The notes: generated from the sequence alone by a model not told the origin. Positions 1-10,231 are shown, numbered from the stretch's first letter. The stretch is 64,000 bases of DNA from Cryobacterium algoricola (GCF_004402485.1 NZ_SOFG01000011.1:248001-312000), one strand, 5' to 3'. Numbers and translations are program-made.

Positions 1-150
1 CTTGTACACCGGGTCGCTGGCGCCCTGCGCTGCGAACTTCAGGATTCCCAGGGCCTCGTGGGCCTGCTTGCCGCGGATCAAGTTGACGACGCGACGAGCC
101 TTCTGGGGGGTAACGCGGATGTGACGCACGCGTGCGATCGACTCCACCAT
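1..150 (-). CDS. rplV: 50S ribosomal protein L22 (N-terminal part, cut by window edge)
   Basis: This is the first 50 codons of L22, a large-subunit protein that binds 23S rRNA and lines the peptide exit tunnel. The translation begins [20 protein letters not shown] and continues with VVNLIRGK, the typical start of the L22 fold. The ATG at 148-150 follows rpsS by 26 nt, and an AGGAGGAGAA ribosome binding site sits directly upstream. The gene runs out of the window at base 1, so the C-terminal half including the tunnel hairpin is not visible. It is co-transcribed with rpsS and the rest of the S10 operon. Confidence 0.95.
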   Translation of the reverse strand, partial: MVESIARVRHIRVTPQKARRVVNLIRGKQAHEALGILKFAAQGASDPVYK

Positions 151-176
151 TTCTTCTCCTCCTTCACGTCACCGCG

Positions 177-458
177 TTAGCGGCGACGGCCCTTCTTGTC
201 GTCCTTCACGTGACCACGGAAGGTGCGGGTGGGCGCAAACTCGCCGAGCTTGTGCCCGACCATGCTCTCGGTGACGAACACCGGGATGTGCTTGCGTCCG
301 TCGTGAACCGCGATGGTGTGCCCGAGCATGTCGGGGATGATCATCGAACGGCGCGACCAGGTCTTGATTACGTTCTTGCTGCTGGCTTCATTCGCCCGGA
401 CAACCTTGCGAAGCAGGTGGTCGTCAACGAAAGGGCCTTTCTTGAGACTGCGTGGCAT
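177..458 (-). CDS. rpsS: 30S ribosomal protein S19
   Basis: S19 sits in the head of the small subunit next to S13 and contacts the A-site finger. The 93-residue product has the family length and opens [16 protein letters not shown]. Family motifs [20 protein letters not shown] and [10 protein letters not shown] follow near the C-terminus. It lies 9 nt downstream of rplB, inside the S10 operon. Nothing unusual is seen. Confidence 0.98.
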   Translation of the reverse strand: MPRSLKKGPFVDDHLLRKVVRANEASSKNVIKTWSRRSMIIPDMLGHTIAVHDGRKHIPVFVTESMVGHKLGEFAPTRTFRGHVKDDKKGRRR

Positions 459-467
459 CGTCTACTC

Positions 468-1307
468 CTACTTACGCTTCTTGCCGACAGTACGGCGACG
501 AACGATGAGCTTGTCGCTTTCCTTGTTCGGGTGCCGGGTACGGCCTTCTTTCTGGCCCCAGGGGCTGACGGGGTGACGTCCACCGGACGTCTTACCCTCG
601 CCACCACCGTGCGGGTGGTCGACCGGGTTCATGGCAACACCACGAACGGTCGGGCGAACGCCTTTCCAGCGCATCCGGCCGGCCTTGCCCCAGTTGATGT
701 TCGACTGCTCGGCGTTGCCGACCTCGCCGATCGTGGCGCGGCAGCGGGCGTCGACGTTACGGATTTCTCCGGACGGAAGGCGCAGCTGGGCGTAGATGCC
801 ATCCTTCGCAACGAGGCGAACCGACGAACCGGCGGAGCGGGCCATCTTGGCACCGCCGCCCGGACGCAGTTCCACCGCGTGGATGATGGTACCGGTGGGG
901 ATGTTCTTCAGCGGCAGGTTGTTGCCGGGCTTGATGTCAGCACCCGAACCCGACTCGATGATGTCGCCCTGGTTCAGCTTGTTCGGGGCGATGATGTAGC
1001 GCTTGGTGCCGTCAACGAAGTGCAGGAGCGCGATGCGCGCCGTGCGGTTCGGGTCGTACTCGATGTGAGCGACCTTGGCGTTGACGCCATCCTTGTCGTT
1101 ACGACGGAAGTCGATCAGACGGTACTGACGCTTGTGTCCACCACCGATGTGACGCGTGGTGATGCGACCCTGGTTGTTACGGCCACCGGTCTTGGACAGG
1201 GGGCGAAGCAGGGACTTCTCCGGGGTCGAACGGGTGATCTCTGCGAAGTCCGCAACAGATGAACCGCGACGACCAGGAGTCGTGGGCTTGAACTTACGAA
1301 TAGCCAT
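468..1307 (-). CDS. rplB: 50S ribosomal protein L2
   Basis: L2 is a core 23S rRNA-binding protein needed for subunit association and peptidyl transferase assembly. The 279-residue protein has the standard length. It shows the RNA-binding stretch GGGHKRQYR near residue 55 and the conserved C-terminal HPHGGGEGK motif that carries the essential histidine region. The gene follows rplW after 25 nt and precedes rpsS by 9 nt in the S10 operon. Confidence 0.98.
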   Translation of the reverse strand: MAIRKFKPTTPGRRGSSVADFAEITRSTPEKSLLRPLSKTGGRNNQGRITTRHIGGGHKRQYRLIDFRRNDKDGVNAKVAHIEYDPNRTARIALLHFVDGTKRYIIAPNKLNQGDIIESGSGADIKPGNNLPLKNIPTGTIIHAVELRPGGGAKMARSAGSSVRLVAKDGIYAQLRLPSGEIRNVDARCRATIGEVGNAEQSNINWGKAGRMRWKGVRPTVRGVAMNPVDHPHGGGEGKTSGGRHPVSPWGQKEGRTRHPNKESDKLIVRRRTVGKKRK

Positions 1308-1332
1308 TTCTTATTCCTCTAGTCCGCGCCGC

Positions 1333-1635
1333 TTAGCCGACGGCCGTGAAGATGTCGATGGAACCGGACTTGAGCGTGACGATGGCACGCTTGGTGTCCT
1401 TGCGCTTGCCCTGACCGAACTTCGTGCGACGCGTCTTGCCGATGCGGTTCATGGTGTTGATCGAAGCGACCTCCACCTTGAAGATCTTTTCGATCGCGAG
1501 CTTGATTTCGGTCTTGTTCGAGCGCGGGTCCACGATGAAGGTGTACTTGCCCTCGTCGATCAGGCCGTAGCTCTTTTCAGAGACGACCGGAGCGATGATG
1601 ACGTCGCGGGGATCCTTGTTGATCGGGGTAGCCAT
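1333..1635 (-). CDS. rplW: 50S ribosomal protein L23
   Basis: L23 lies at the exit of the peptide tunnel and is the docking site for trigger factor and SRP. The 100-residue product has the family signature [15 protein letters not shown] near its N-terminus, followed by the [19 protein letters not shown] segment. Its start codon overlaps the stop codon of rplD by 1 nt (TAATG), which implies translational coupling within the S10 operon. Confidence 0.98.
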   Translation of the reverse strand: MATPINKDPRDVIIAPVVSEKSYGLIDEGKYTFIVDPRSNKTEIKLAIEKIFKVEVASINTMNRIGKTRRTKFGQGKRKDTKRAIVTLKSGSIDIFTAVG

Positions 1636-2285
1636 TATGCGGACACCTCTTCCTTCTTGGTCTTGCTCGCCACGAACGCGTCGAACGCGCCCAGGGTGAA
1701 GACGATGTCGTCGCTGACGAGAACGTCGTAGGCATTCAGCTGATCCCAGGACAGCACGTGCACCGTCGGGAGGTTGCGGATGCTGCGCAGTGTCAGTTCA
1801 TCGGTCCGCTCGAGGACGACCAGCACGTGCTTGCTGCTGGCGATCTGGCTGAGCAGCGTGATGGCGCCCTTGGTGCTGGGCGTCTCTGCAGTGAACAGTG
1901 CGGTGACGACGTGGAGACGGTCGCCGCGAGCGCGGTCGGAAAGCGATCCGCGCAGTGCTGCCGCGATCATTTTCTTGGGGGTGCGCTGTTCGTAGTTGCG
2001 GGGCGTCGGTCCGTGGACGATGCCACCGCCGGTCATCTGGGGCGCGCGGATCGAGCCCTGACGAGCGCGACCGGTTCCCTTCTGCTTGAAGGGCTTGCGA
2101 CCGGCACCGGAAACTTCTCCGCGGCGCTTGGTCTTGTGCGTGCCCTGGCGTGCGGCAGCGAGCTGCGCGACGACGACCTGGTGGATCAGGGGGATGTTGG
2201 TCTGGACGTCGAAGATTTCGGCGGGCAGTTCAACGGAACCGGACTTTGCGCCGGTTGCATCGATGAGATCGAGCGTGGTGGCCAT
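1635..2285 (-). CDS. rplD: 50S ribosomal protein L4
   Basis: L4 extends a loop into the peptide exit tunnel and also acts as the autoregulator of the S10 operon in gamma-proteobacteria; such a role is not established for actinobacteria. The 216-residue protein carries the long tunnel loop with [20 protein letters not shown] followed by TGRARQGS and GGGIVHGP. It follows rplC after 4 nt and overlaps rplW by one base. Confidence 0.98.
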   Translation of the reverse strand: MATTLDLIDATGAKSGSVELPAEIFDVQTNIPLIHQVVVAQLAAARQGTHKTKRRGEVSGAGRKPFKQKGTGRARQGSIRAPQMTGGGIVHGPTPRNYEQRTPKKMIAAALRGSLSDRARGDRLHVVTALFTAETPSTKGAITLLSQIASSKHVLVVLERTDELTLRSIRNLPTVHVLSWDQLNAYDVLVSDDIVFTLGAFDAFVASKTKKEEVSA

Positions 2286-2289
2286 GCGG

Positions 2290-2949
2290 TTACGCTCCCT
2301 TCACGGCAGTGCGGACGAATACGAGGCGGCCCTTGGCGCCGGGAACGGCACCCTTGACCAGCAGGAGGCCCTTCTCGGCATCAATCGCGTGAACCTTGAG
2401 GTTCAGCACGGTGACGCGCTCGCCACCCATACGACCGGCCATGCGCATGCCCTTGAAGACACGGCTCGGGGTCGAGGAAGCACCGATGGAACCGGGCTTG
2501 CGGTGGTTGCGGTGGGAACCGTGAGAAGAGGAGACACCCTTGAAGTTGTGACGCTTCATAACACCGGCGAAACCCTTACCCTTGCTCGTGCCCATGACGT
2601 CGACCTTGGAGCCGGCAACGAAGACACCGTCAACGGTGAGTTCCTGTCCCAGGGTGTAGTCAGCGGCATCCGCGGTGCGGAGCTCTGTGAGGTGACGGCG
2701 AGGCGTGACGCCCGCCTTTTCGAAGTGTCCGGCGGAAGGCTTGTTGACCTTGCGCGGGTCGATGGCGCCTGCAGCGATCTGAACGCCGGCGTAGCCGTCG
2801 ATTTCTTTGCTGCGGATCTGGGTGACAACGTTCGGCGAGATCTCGATGACGGTGACGGGAACAAGCTTGTTGTTCTCGTCCCAGACCTGGGTCATGCCGA
2901 GCTTCTTGCCGAGGAGACCCTTGGTGGTCTTGGTATCGGAGTAAGACAT
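2290..2949 (-). CDS. rplC: 50S ribosomal protein L3
   Basis: L3 is one of the first proteins to assemble on 23S rRNA and reaches close to the peptidyl transferase centre. The 219-residue product has [15 protein letters not shown] near the N-terminus and the conserved central loop [20 protein letters not shown] followed by GMRMAGRMG. It is the second gene of the S10 operon, 8 nt after rpsJ. Confidence 0.98.
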   Translation of the reverse strand: MSYSDTKTTKGLLGKKLGMTQVWDENNKLVPVTVIEISPNVVTQIRSKEIDGYAGVQIAAGAIDPRKVNKPSAGHFEKAGVTPRRHLTELRTADAADYTLGQELTVDGVFVAGSKVDVMGTSKGKGFAGVMKRHNFKGVSSSHGSHRNHRKPGSIGASSTPSRVFKGMRMAGRMGGERVTVLNLKVHAIDAEKGLLLVKGAVPGAKGRLVFVRTAVKGA

Positions 2950-2957
2950 CGCGGGCC

Positions 2958-3266
2958 CTAGAGCTTGATCTCGATGTTGACGTCCGCCGGAAGGTCGAGA
3001 CGCATGAGCGAGTCGACGGCCTTCGGGGTGGGGTCAATGATGTCGATCAGACGCTTGTGGGTGCGCATTTCAAAGTGCTCCCGGCTGTCCTTGTACTTGT
3101 GAGGGGAACGGATGACACACACCACGTTCTTCTCGGTCGGAAGCGGCACGGGGCCGACAACCGTTGCACCCGCACGGGTCACGGTGTCGACGATCTTGCG
3201 CGCCGAGATGTCAATGACCTCGTGGTCATACGACTTAAGTCGAATGCGGATTTTCTGTCCCGCCAT
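2958..3266 (-). CDS. rpsJ: 30S ribosomal protein S10
   Basis: S10 is part of the 30S head and doubles as NusE, the transcription antitermination partner of NusB. The 102-residue protein has the exact family length and starts [19 protein letters not shown]. Its C-terminal half contains [16 protein letters not shown], the usual signature. It is the first gene of the S10 operon and is preceded by a leader of about 330 nt behind the proposed promoter at 3600-3629. Confidence 0.98.
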   Translation of the reverse strand: MAGQKIRIRLKSYDHEVIDISARKIVDTVTRAGATVVGPVPLPTEKNVVCVIRSPHKYKDSREHFEMRTHKRLIDIIDPTPKAVDSLMRLDLPADVNIEIKL

Positions 3267-3440
3267 GTCGAACTCTCTTTCTTGTCAAGGCTTCGTACAT
3301 CCCGAAGGCTGCATTGGACGCCGTAGTAGCACTGCTGCTGTCGCACCACTGTTCATCTGTCAATTTCGATTCCTCGTCCCGCAGCCTTCCAGCCGCACGA
3401 CTTTGAACCGAGCCAACCGCTTCTCCACACCGGGGCATGG

Positions 3441-3469
3441 GGGAAGGCATGGATTTCCCATGCTTTCCC
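3441..3469 (-). promoter_or_regulatory. Hairpin in the S10 operon leader
   Basis: The minus-strand RNA can form a 12-bp stem, GGGAAAGCATGG with CCATGCCTTCCC, with one mismatch and a 5-nt loop. No U-tract follows, so a simple intrinsic terminator is unlikely. Its place inside the long leader between promoter and rpsJ suggests a regulatory or processing role, which is inference only. Confidence 0.45.
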
Positions 3470-3599
3470 GGCTGTTGGTTTAAGCTCTGTTCTGCTACCC
3501 GCGGCCTAACCGTGCGCCCTGTGGACACCGGCTATGCACTGCCTGGCAGTGATCCCGACACCGCGTGCAGCGCGGCAGTCGAAAGTGTTGAACTAGAAG

Positions 3600-3629
3600 A
3601 GTCTGCCACAGGGGTAGTCCTTTGTGCAA
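3600..3629 (-). promoter_or_regulatory. Candidate S10 operon promoter
   Basis: On the minus strand TTGCAC (3624-3629) is followed after 18 nt by CAGACT (3600-3605) within the string TGTGGCAGACTCT. Strings like this are typical -10 regions of actinobacterial ribosomal-protein promoters. Initiation near 3593 would give a leader of about 330 nt before rpsJ. Confidence 0.45.
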
Positions 3630-3785
3630 CCCGGGCGTGTCGCGACCGGCGTGTCGCGCGTCTGGCCCCCCTTTCGCCCTCTTTCCGCCCGTTTCGGCAG
3701 CTGCGGACCCTGCTTCGTCCGCACGTCGGCATCCCCTCCCCTCAGCGCTCCAGTTGCGCCCACGGACCCGAATGCGGCACTCAGG

Positions 3786-4802
3786 TCAAGGAACGAAGAG
3801 GCGCGGGCGCCCGATCGGAAGACCGAGAAGGAGGAGTCGGGCGCGAAGACGGGTCTGGCTCCGGCCTATTGCAGAATCCCAGCGTGCGAACCCGCTGACC
3901 TGTCGCCGGATACCGTCCTCGCGAAGCTTCTCGTCGTAGACCACCTGCTCCGGGCTCCGACCTCCGCGCAAGGCCTCGTCAAAGTACTTGCTCCGGCCAT
4001 CGGCTTCACCAACGCCGCGCTGAGCCAGCCAGAAGAAATCACTGAAGTGCTCTCGACCGTCAACGATGAACCGCTGCTGCAGGATCGGCTCGGGGAAACC
4101 GATCAGGGCGATGCTGACCCGACTGTCGGTCTCGTTGACCGAGCCGGAGAGGGGCGTGGCGAAGTTAATGACAGCGAGGGCCCTCGCAGACCCCCGGAAA
4201 GGCAGCATCCGCTCCCATTGCTCCAGCAGTTCCGCTCGGGTGGTGAGCGGCGGGACTCTGTCCCAGGGGTCAGCGGCGAGTGCACGGTCGGCGGCCACCA
4301 TTGCTCCCCGCAGGTCGAGGGTCGCCGCGAGGTCGATCACCGTGCGGGCGACGGTTGTGACCAAGAGGCCGTCCCTCCTCGTGATGGAGCGGGGGTCGAG
4401 TCCGAGGGCGTGCTTGACGATGCCCGGCTTGGACCGGCCGCCTCGTGTGCGCTCGGTGGTGAAGTGCACCTCGTCCGGCCAGCGGACGCGGCTGGGCAAG
4501 CCCCAGATCACGGCGGCCGACTGGTGGGAGAGCACGAGCTCGGTTCGCCGCAGCGTGGCCGCTCCCCTGACCCGGAGTGAGTACCGCCTGTCGTCATCGA
4601 GTTCGAGCCACCGACTCGCGTTGATGTACTGGCCGCGGCCGATGCGGTGCAGGGTTCCCGCTTCCGCACGGCGCCGCAACCGAAGATCCGCTTTGAAGGC
4701 ACGCTGCAGCTGAGCCGAGTACAGGATCTCGTCGCTGTCGTCCCCGGTGATGGTTTCAAGCCGGTCGCCGGAGGGGACTCCGCCCTCTGTGTGCTGGGTC
4801 AT
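3786..4802 (-). CDS. AbiEi-like protein with nuclease-like C-terminal region
   Basis: The 338-residue product resembles the actinobacterial AbiEi antitoxin-domain family. The N-terminal part (about residues 15-75) has the winged-helix pattern with LRRRAEAGTLHRIGRGQYI, as in AbiEi antitoxins that bind DNA. The C-terminal part contains DFFWLAQRGVGEADGRSKY near residue 275, spacing that recalls a D-ExDG-K nuclease core of the PD-(D/E)XK or DUF559 type. I chose the ATG at 4800-4802 because the upstream extension is low-complexity and unlike the family. No AbiEii nucleotidyltransferase toxin lies beside it, so it is an orphan. Function as antitoxin is uncertain. Confidence 0.65.
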   Translation of the reverse strand: MTQHTEGGVPSGDRLETITGDDSDEILYSAQLQRAFKADLRLRRRAEAGTLHRIGRGQYINASRWLELDDDRRYSLRVRGAATLRRTELVLSHQSAAVIWGLPSRVRWPDEVHFTTERTRGGRSKPGIVKHALGLDPRSITRRDGLLVTTVARTVIDLAATLDLRGAMVAADRALAADPWDRVPPLTTRAELLEQWERMLPFRGSARALAVINFATPLSGSVNETDSRVSIALIGFPEPILQQRFIVDGREHFSDFFWLAQRGVGEADGRSKYFDEALRGGRSPEQVVYDEKLREDGIRRQVSGFARWDSAIGRSQTRLRARLLLLGLPIGRPRLFVP

Positions 4803-5110
4803 GCGCTGACTCTGCCCCGCCTGACTCAGGCAGGCATGCAATGCCAGGCATCGGTGGAGAAGGTCACGTTCGGCAGGACTGTGCAGGGGCGGACCTCGCC
4901 TGCCGGCCTGGCGCATCCGCCGGGTGCCGCCCGCAGAAACCACGCGCACCAATTGCGCCGCTTCGCGCCAGGCACACCAGGCGCGAAACGGCAGAACCGG
5001 CGCGCGAACTGGGCGAACTGGCGCGAAACGGCGGAAGTGGAGCGCGCCGCGCACGTCACCAGGCGACGGTAGGGGGCAGCGCGCCGAGGCGAATGCAGGC
5101 CGCGAGAGCG
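4803..5110. other. Intergenic region with inverted and direct repeats
   Basis: No convincing gene lies in these 308 nt. A hairpin at 4957-4992 has arms GCCGCTTCGCGCC and GGCGCGAAACGGC (one mismatch). The right-arm sequence recurs at 5020-5032, so the region looks like a decayed or slipped repeat. It may act as a terminator for the small gene upstream, but no U-tract is seen. Confidence 0.5.
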
Positions 5111-5320
5111 CTAGTCGGTGCCGAGGTGGGTGTCGGCGGCGGCGCGGGCCTGCTCGATCTGGTCCTCGAACTTGTTGCCGGTGACCTTGTTGACCGCATC
5201 AGCGGTGCCGTCGAGGAGCTTGTCGCTGATGTCTTCGGCCTGCTCGCTGTGCAGGGCCTCGGTGACCTTGTTGTCGCCCAGGAATTCCTGGGCCTTCTTC
5301 GTAATGTCGTCCAGTCCCAT
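5111..5320 (-). CDS. MT0933-like antitoxin family protein
   Basis: This 69-residue acidic protein matches the MT0933/Rv0909 antitoxin family pattern: an N-terminal MGLDDITKKAQEFLGDNKV, then EQAEDISDKLLDGTADAVNK and VTGNKFEDQIEQAR. These are short helical proteins, one of which pairs with the Rv0910 toxin in Mycobacterium tuberculosis. I chose the ATG at 5318-5320 because GGAGGAC lies 5 nt upstream. No toxin partner is adjacent, and many family members are orphans and may be stress-related rather than true antitoxins. It is expressed on the minus strand, just behind the tuf terminator. Confidence 0.75.
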   Translation of the reverse strand: MGLDDITKKAQEFLGDNKVTEALHSEQAEDISDKLLDGTADAVNKVTGNKFEDQIEQARAAADTHLGTD

Positions 5321-5406
5321 GATGTCCTCCAGTCCGGCCGCTCCGGTGCGACCGCGACCCACGATAGAACCGGAATACGCCCGCGACAAGGGTCGCGCGG
5401 GGACGC

Positions 5407-5440
5407 AAAAACGGGCCGGCCCCGAAGGACCGACCCGTTT
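5407..5440 (-). terminator. Intrinsic terminator of tuf
   Basis: On the minus strand AAACGGGTCGGTCC, a TTCG tetraloop, and GGGGCCGGCCCGTTT form a strong stem ending in TTTTT. It lies 22 nt after the tuf stop codon and closes the str operon. Confidence 0.9.
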
Positions 5441-5462
5441 CCGTGGTGCAGGTGGTGAAGAA

Positions 5463-6656
<1,194 letters not shown>

Positions 6657-6740
6657 TGTGGGTCCTCCTCAGGACTCTCGGCTTCACCGCCCGCTGGTTT
6701 GCGGCCGGAGAAACTGCTGGATTTGTGTACTTATGTTACT

Positions 6741-6793
6741 CGGGCCGGGAGGCCGAAGCGATTTCGGCCCGAAGGCCCGGAAAGGCCCGAGGG
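6741..6793 (-). other. GC-rich hairpins between fusA and tuf
   Basis: The fusA-tuf gap contains nested complementary GGGCC/GGCCC blocks. The clearest stem is GGCCGAA with TTCGGCC (6751-6769). They could attenuate read-through from fusA, or separate the two messages, with tuf started from the AT-rich stretch just downstream. No U-tract is present. Confidence 0.4.
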
Positions 6794-6800
6794 CCCCAGG

Positions 6801-8915
6801 CTATTCGCCCTTGTTCTTCTGGATGATCTCTTCGGCGACAGCCTTGGGGACCTCGGCGTAGCTCTCGAAGGTCATCGAGTACACGGCACGCCCTGAAGTC
6901 TTGGACCTCAGGTCGCCGATGTAGCCGAACATCTCCGACAGCGGAACGAAGGCACGAATGACCTTGACGCCGCTCGCGTCCTCCATGGTCTGAATCTGAC
7001 CACGGCGGGAGTTGAGGTCACCGATGACGTCGCCCATGTATTCCTCAGGCGTACGAACTTCGACGCTCATGAGCGGCTCGAGAAGAACAGGGTTGGCCTT
7101 GCGGACGGCTTCCTTGAAGCCCATCGAACCGGCGATCTTGAACGCCATCTCCGAGGAGTCGACATCGTGCGCGGCACCGTCGAGCAGGCTGGCGCGAACG
7201 CCGACCATCGGGTAGCCGGCCAGAACACCGACGTGCATGGCGTCCTGGATGCCCGCGTCGACCGAGGGGATGTATTCCCTGGGGATGCGGCCACCGGTGA
7301 CCTTGTTCAGGAACTCGTAACCCTTTTCGGCAGTGATCTCAAGCGGCTCGATCGCGATCTGAATCTTCGCGAACTGGCCGGATCCACCGGTCTGCTTCTT
7401 GTGGGTGTAGTCGTGACGCTCGACGGCCTTGCGGATCGTCTCGCGGTACGCGACCTGGGGCTTGCCGACGTTGGCCTCGACATTGAACTCGCGACGCATA
7501 CGGTCGACGAGGATGTCCAGGTGAAGTTCACCCATTCCCTTGATGACCGTCTGGCCAGTTTCCTGGTTCTGCTCGGTGCGGAAGGTCGGGTCTTCTTCGG
7601 CCAGCTTCTGGATCGCGAGACCCAGCTTTTCCTGGTCCTGCTTCGTCTTCGGCTCGATCGCAACCTCGATCACCGGGTCAGGGAACGTCATCGACTCGAG
7701 TACGACCTGGTGGTTCGGGTCGCACAGGGTGTCGCCGGTGGTGGTGTCCTTGAGGCCGATGACCGCGTAGATGTGACCGGCGGTCACGAAGGCCACCGGG
7801 TTCTCCTTGTTGGCGTGCATCTGGAAGATCTTCCCGATGCGCTCCTTCTTGCCCTTGGTCGAGTTGATGACCTGGCCGCCGGAGTCGAGGTGTCCCGAGT
7901 AGACGCGGATGTAGGTGAGGCGACCGAAGAACGGGTGCACCGCAACCTTGAACGCGAGGGCCGTGAACGGCTCGGCAGCGTCGGAGTGACGCATGACGAC
8001 GACCTCTTCATCGCGCGCGTCGTGGGCCTCGATGGCCGGCACGTCGAGCGGGGTGGGGAGGTAGTCGATGACTGCGTCGAGCATCGGCTGGACGCCGCGG
8101 TTCTTGAACGCGGAGCCGCAGAGGACCGGGTAGATCTCGCTGTTGACCGTGAGCTTGCGGATCGCGTGCTTGATCTCGGAGACGGTGAGCTCTTCGCCGG
8201 AGAAATACTTCTCCATGAGGTCGTCATCGGTCTCGGCGACGGTCTCGAGGAGCAGCTTGCGGTAGACCGCAGCCTGCTCGACGAGGTCGGCCGGGATGAC
8301 CTCGATCTCGTAGTGGGAGCCCATCTCGACGTCACCCTTGGAGTCGCCGCGCCAGGTCAGTGCACGCATCTCGACGAGGTCGACAACACCTTCGAAGGTG
8401 TTCTCGGCGCCGATCGGCAGCTGGATGACGAGCGGCTTCGCGCCGAGGCGCTTGACGATGGTGTCGACGGTGTAGAAGAAGTCCGCGCCGAGCTTGTCCA
8501 TCTTGTTGACGAAGCAGATGCGGGGAACGTCGTACTTGTCGGCCTGGCGCCAGACGGTCTCGGACTGGGGCTCAACGCCCTCCTTGCCGTCGAACACGGC
8601 AACCGCGCCGTCGAGGACGCGGAGCGAACGCTCCACCTCGACGGTGAAGTCCACGTGGCCGGGGGTGTCGATGATGTTGATCTGGTTACCGGCCCAGAAA
8701 CAGGTCGTCGCAGCGGAGGTGATCGTGATGCCACGTTCCTGCTCCTGCGCCATCCAGTCCATGGTCGAGGCGCCGTCGTGGGTCTCGCCGATCTTGTGGT
8801 TGACACCCGTGTAGTACAGGATGCGCTCAGTGACGGTGGTCTTGCCAGCGTCAATGTGCGCCATGATGCCAATATTGCGGACCTTGCTCAGGTCGGTGAG
8901 CACATCAAGTGCCAC
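6801..8915 (-). CDS. fusA: Elongation factor G
   Basis: EF-G drives translocation of tRNA and mRNA and helps recycle ribosomes. The 704-residue protein shows the GTPase motifs AHIDAGKTT (about residue 18), DTPGHVDF and NKMD, followed by the five-domain layout ending with the domain V motif [12 protein letters not shown]. The start is GTG at 8913-8915 behind a CGGAGGAC ribosome binding site. It lies between rpsG and tuf in the str operon. Confidence 0.98.
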   Translation of the reverse strand: MALDVLTDLSKVRNIGIMAHIDAGKTTVTERILYYTGVNHKIGETHDGASTMDWMAQEQERGITITSAATTCFWAGNQINIIDTPGHVDFTVEVERSLRVLDGAVAVFDGKEGVEPQSETVWRQADKYDVPRICFVNKMDKLGADFFYTVDTIVKRLGAKPLVIQLPIGAENTFEGVVDLVEMRALTWRGDSKGDVEMGSHYEIEVIPADLVEQAAVYRKLLLETVAETDDDLMEKYFSGEELTVSEIKHAIRKLTVNSEIYPVLCGSAFKNRGVQPMLDAVIDYLPTPLDVPAIEAHDARDEEVVVMRHSDAAEPFTALAFKVAVHPFFGRLTYIRVYSGHLDSGGQVINSTKGKKERIGKIFQMHANKENPVAFVTAGHIYAVIGLKDTTTGDTLCDPNHQVVLESMTFPDPVIEVAIEPKTKQDQEKLGLAIQKLAEEDPTFRTEQNQETGQTVIKGMGELHLDILVDRMRREFNVEANVGKPQVAYRETIRKAVERHDYTHKKQTGGSGQFAKIQIAIEPLEITAEKGYEFLNKVTGGRIPREYIPSVDAGIQDAMHVGVLAGYPMVGVRASLLDGAAHDVDSSEMAFKIAGSMGFKEAVRKANPVLLEPLMSVEVRTPEEYMGDVIGDLNSRRGQIQTMEDASGVKVIRAFVPLSEMFGYIGDLRSKTSGRAVYSMTFESYAEVPKAVAEEIIQKNKGE

Positions 8916-8965
8916 GGGTGTCCTCCGGACGTTTTTTGGGGGTGTGTGGGGCGAAACAAGACAAG

Positions 8966-9010
8966 CCGGTGGGCGAGCGGGGCGGGTGACCCGCCCTGCT
9001 CGCTCACCGG
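8966..9010 (-). terminator. Long hairpin between rpsG and fusA
   Basis: Two 21-nt arms (8966-8986 and 8990-9010) pair with only two mismatches around a TGA loop, and the minus-strand sequence after the stem is T-rich (CTTGTCTTGTTT). It lies 7 nt after the rpsG stop. As fusA must still be expressed, partial termination or RNA processing is more likely than a full stop. Confidence 0.6.
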
Positions 9011-9017
9011 AACGCGA

Positions 9018-9488
9018 CTACCAGCGGTAGTGTGCGAAGGCCTTGTTCGCCTCGGCCATCTTGTGTGTGTCTTCACGACGCTTGACCGCGGCACCGAGGC
9101 CGTTGGACGCGTCGAGGATCTCGTTGGTGAGACGCTCGGTCATGGTCTTCTCGCGACGCGCCTTGGCGTAGCTGGTCAACCAGCGGAGGGCCAGGGTGTT
9201 GGCGCGGTGCGGCTTGACTTCGACCGGCACCTGGTAGGTGGAACCACCGACGCGGCGCGAACGCACCTCGAGGGTGGGGCGCACGTTGTCGAGCGCCTTC
9301 TTCAGCGTGACGACAGCATCCGCACCGTTCTTGGCAACGACGCCCTCGAGTGCATCGTAAACGATGCGCTCGGCGAGGCCCTTTTTGCCGTCGAGGAGGA
9401 TTTTGTTGACGAGCTGGGAGACGATGGGGGCGCCGTATACCGGGTCAGCGATAACGGGACGCTTGGGCGCTGGGCCTTTACGAGGCAT
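9018..9488 (-). CDS. rpsG: 30S ribosomal protein S7
   Basis: S7 nucleates assembly of the 30S head and binds the 3' domain of 16S rRNA. The 156-residue product begins [19 protein letters not shown] and contains the conserved [15 protein letters not shown] and [19 protein letters not shown] type segments. Its start overlaps the rpsL stop by one base (TAATG), indicating coupled translation. Confidence 0.98.
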   Translation of the reverse strand: MPRKGPAPKRPVIADPVYGAPIVSQLVNKILLDGKKGLAERIVYDALEGVVAKNGADAVVTLKKALDNVRPTLEVRSRRVGGSTYQVPVEVKPHRANTLALRWLTSYAKARREKTMTERLTNEILDASNGLGAAVKRREDTHKMAEANKAFAHYRW

Positions 9489-9862
9489 TACTTCTTCTCC
9501 ATCTTGGCGCCGTAGCGGCTACGAGCCTGCTTGCGGTTCTTGACAGCCTGGGTGTCCAGTGCGCCGCGAACGATCTTGTAACGAACACCGGGGAGGTCCT
9601 TCACGCGACCGCCACGCACGAGCACCATCGAGTGCTCCTGCAGGTTGTGACCCTCGCCGGGGATGTAGGCGGTGACCTCGGTACCGTTCGACAGCTTGAC
9701 GCGGGCGACCTTGCGGAGAGCCGAGTTCGGCTTCTTCGGGGTGGTGGTGTACACGCGGGTGCACACGCCGCGCTGCTGCGGGTTGGCCTTGAGGGCGGGA
9801 GCCTTGGTCTTGGTGACCTTGGGGCTGCGGCCCTTCCTGACCAACTGCTGAATGGTTGGCAC
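9488..9862 (-). CDS. rpsL: 30S ribosomal protein S12
   Basis: S12 monitors codon-anticodon pairing at the decoding centre. The 124-residue protein carries the conserved [16 protein letters not shown] and [13 protein letters not shown] segments. The lysines corresponding to Lys43 and Lys88, whose substitution gives streptomycin resistance, are the ordinary residues. It is the first gene of the str operon, preceded by a ribosome binding site AAGGAG and an untranslated leader that starts with a perfect dyad. Confidence 0.98.
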   Translation of the reverse strand: MPTIQQLVRKGRSPKVTKTKAPALKANPQQRGVCTRVYTTTPKKPNSALRKVARVKLSNGTEVTAYIPGEGHNLQEHSMVLVRGGRVKDLPGVRYKIVRGALDTQAVKNRKQARSRYGAKMEKK

Positions 9863-9964
9863 TAATTACTCCTTGTTATTGCTGCACGGTGACAGCTCAT
9901 TGATGGTTAGCATTCGATTCGTTCCGTTTCCGGTCCTTGTCGAGTTCATCTGGACCCGCCGGCG

Positions 9965-9986
9965 CACGCGGAACAAGTTCCGCGTG
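9965..9986 (-). promoter_or_regulatory. Perfect dyad at the start of the str leader
   Basis: Arms CACGCGGAAC and GTTCCGCGTG are perfectly complementary around a 2-nt centre. The dyad lies directly downstream of the proposed rpsL -10 box, so it would be the very 5' end of the message or an operator at the start site. Its function is unknown. Confidence 0.5.
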
Positions 9987-9994
9987 TTTCAGTG

Positions 9995-10024
9995 GGTATG
10001 CCGTGGGGGCTGCTCGGTGAGCAA
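9995..10024 (-). promoter_or_regulatory. Candidate str operon promoter
   Basis: On the minus strand TTGCTC (10019-10024) and CATACC (9995-10000) are spaced by 18 nt, in the context ACGGCATACCCACTG. This resembles actinobacterial ribosomal promoters but both boxes are imperfect. Confidence 0.35.
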
Positions 10025-10231
10025 ACCCAGCATGCGTGCCGTGTCTGGGCGCCCAAGGTGCGGCACGACGAGATCGCGATGGCATGACTCAAGCGCACGA
10101 CGAAGCGCACACCTCGAAATACTAACTCCCCTCGGGTGGCCCGGTCAAATGGTGAGCCGCCAACGAGCGGATGCGGCGAGTCGGGTTCCCTGCGCGCCCG
10201 CTCCCCCGCGCAACCCGCGAGAATACTCTGC

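Larger units (their letters stand above)
3267..3785. other. Intergenic region upstream of the S10 operon
   Basis: About 520 nt separate rpsJ from the AbiEi-like gene. Open frames here are short, on both strands, and none resembles a known protein or has a good ribosome binding site, so I call no gene. The region holds the proposed S10 promoter (3600-3629) and a stable hairpin in the leader (3441-3469). Confidence 0.6.
9863..10231. other. Divergent intergenic region between rpsL and the GH114-like lipoprotein gene
   Basis: No gene is supported in these 369 nt. The rpsL side holds the proposed promoter (9995-10024) and a 22-nt dyad (9965-9986). On the plus strand I see no clear promoter for the lipoprotein gene. 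Confidence 0.5.

Noticed and set aside
3437-3898. Plus-strand open frame of 153 codons upstream of the S10 operon
   Set aside because: It lacks a ribosome binding site and family resemblance, overlaps the proposed S10 promoter and the end of the AbiEi-like gene, and its composition looks like a GC-rich chance frame.
7167-9515. Long plus-strand open frames antisense to fusA, tuf and rpsG
   Set aside because: They are a known by-product of strong third-position GC bias in highly expressed genes; none has a family resemblance or a ribosome binding site.
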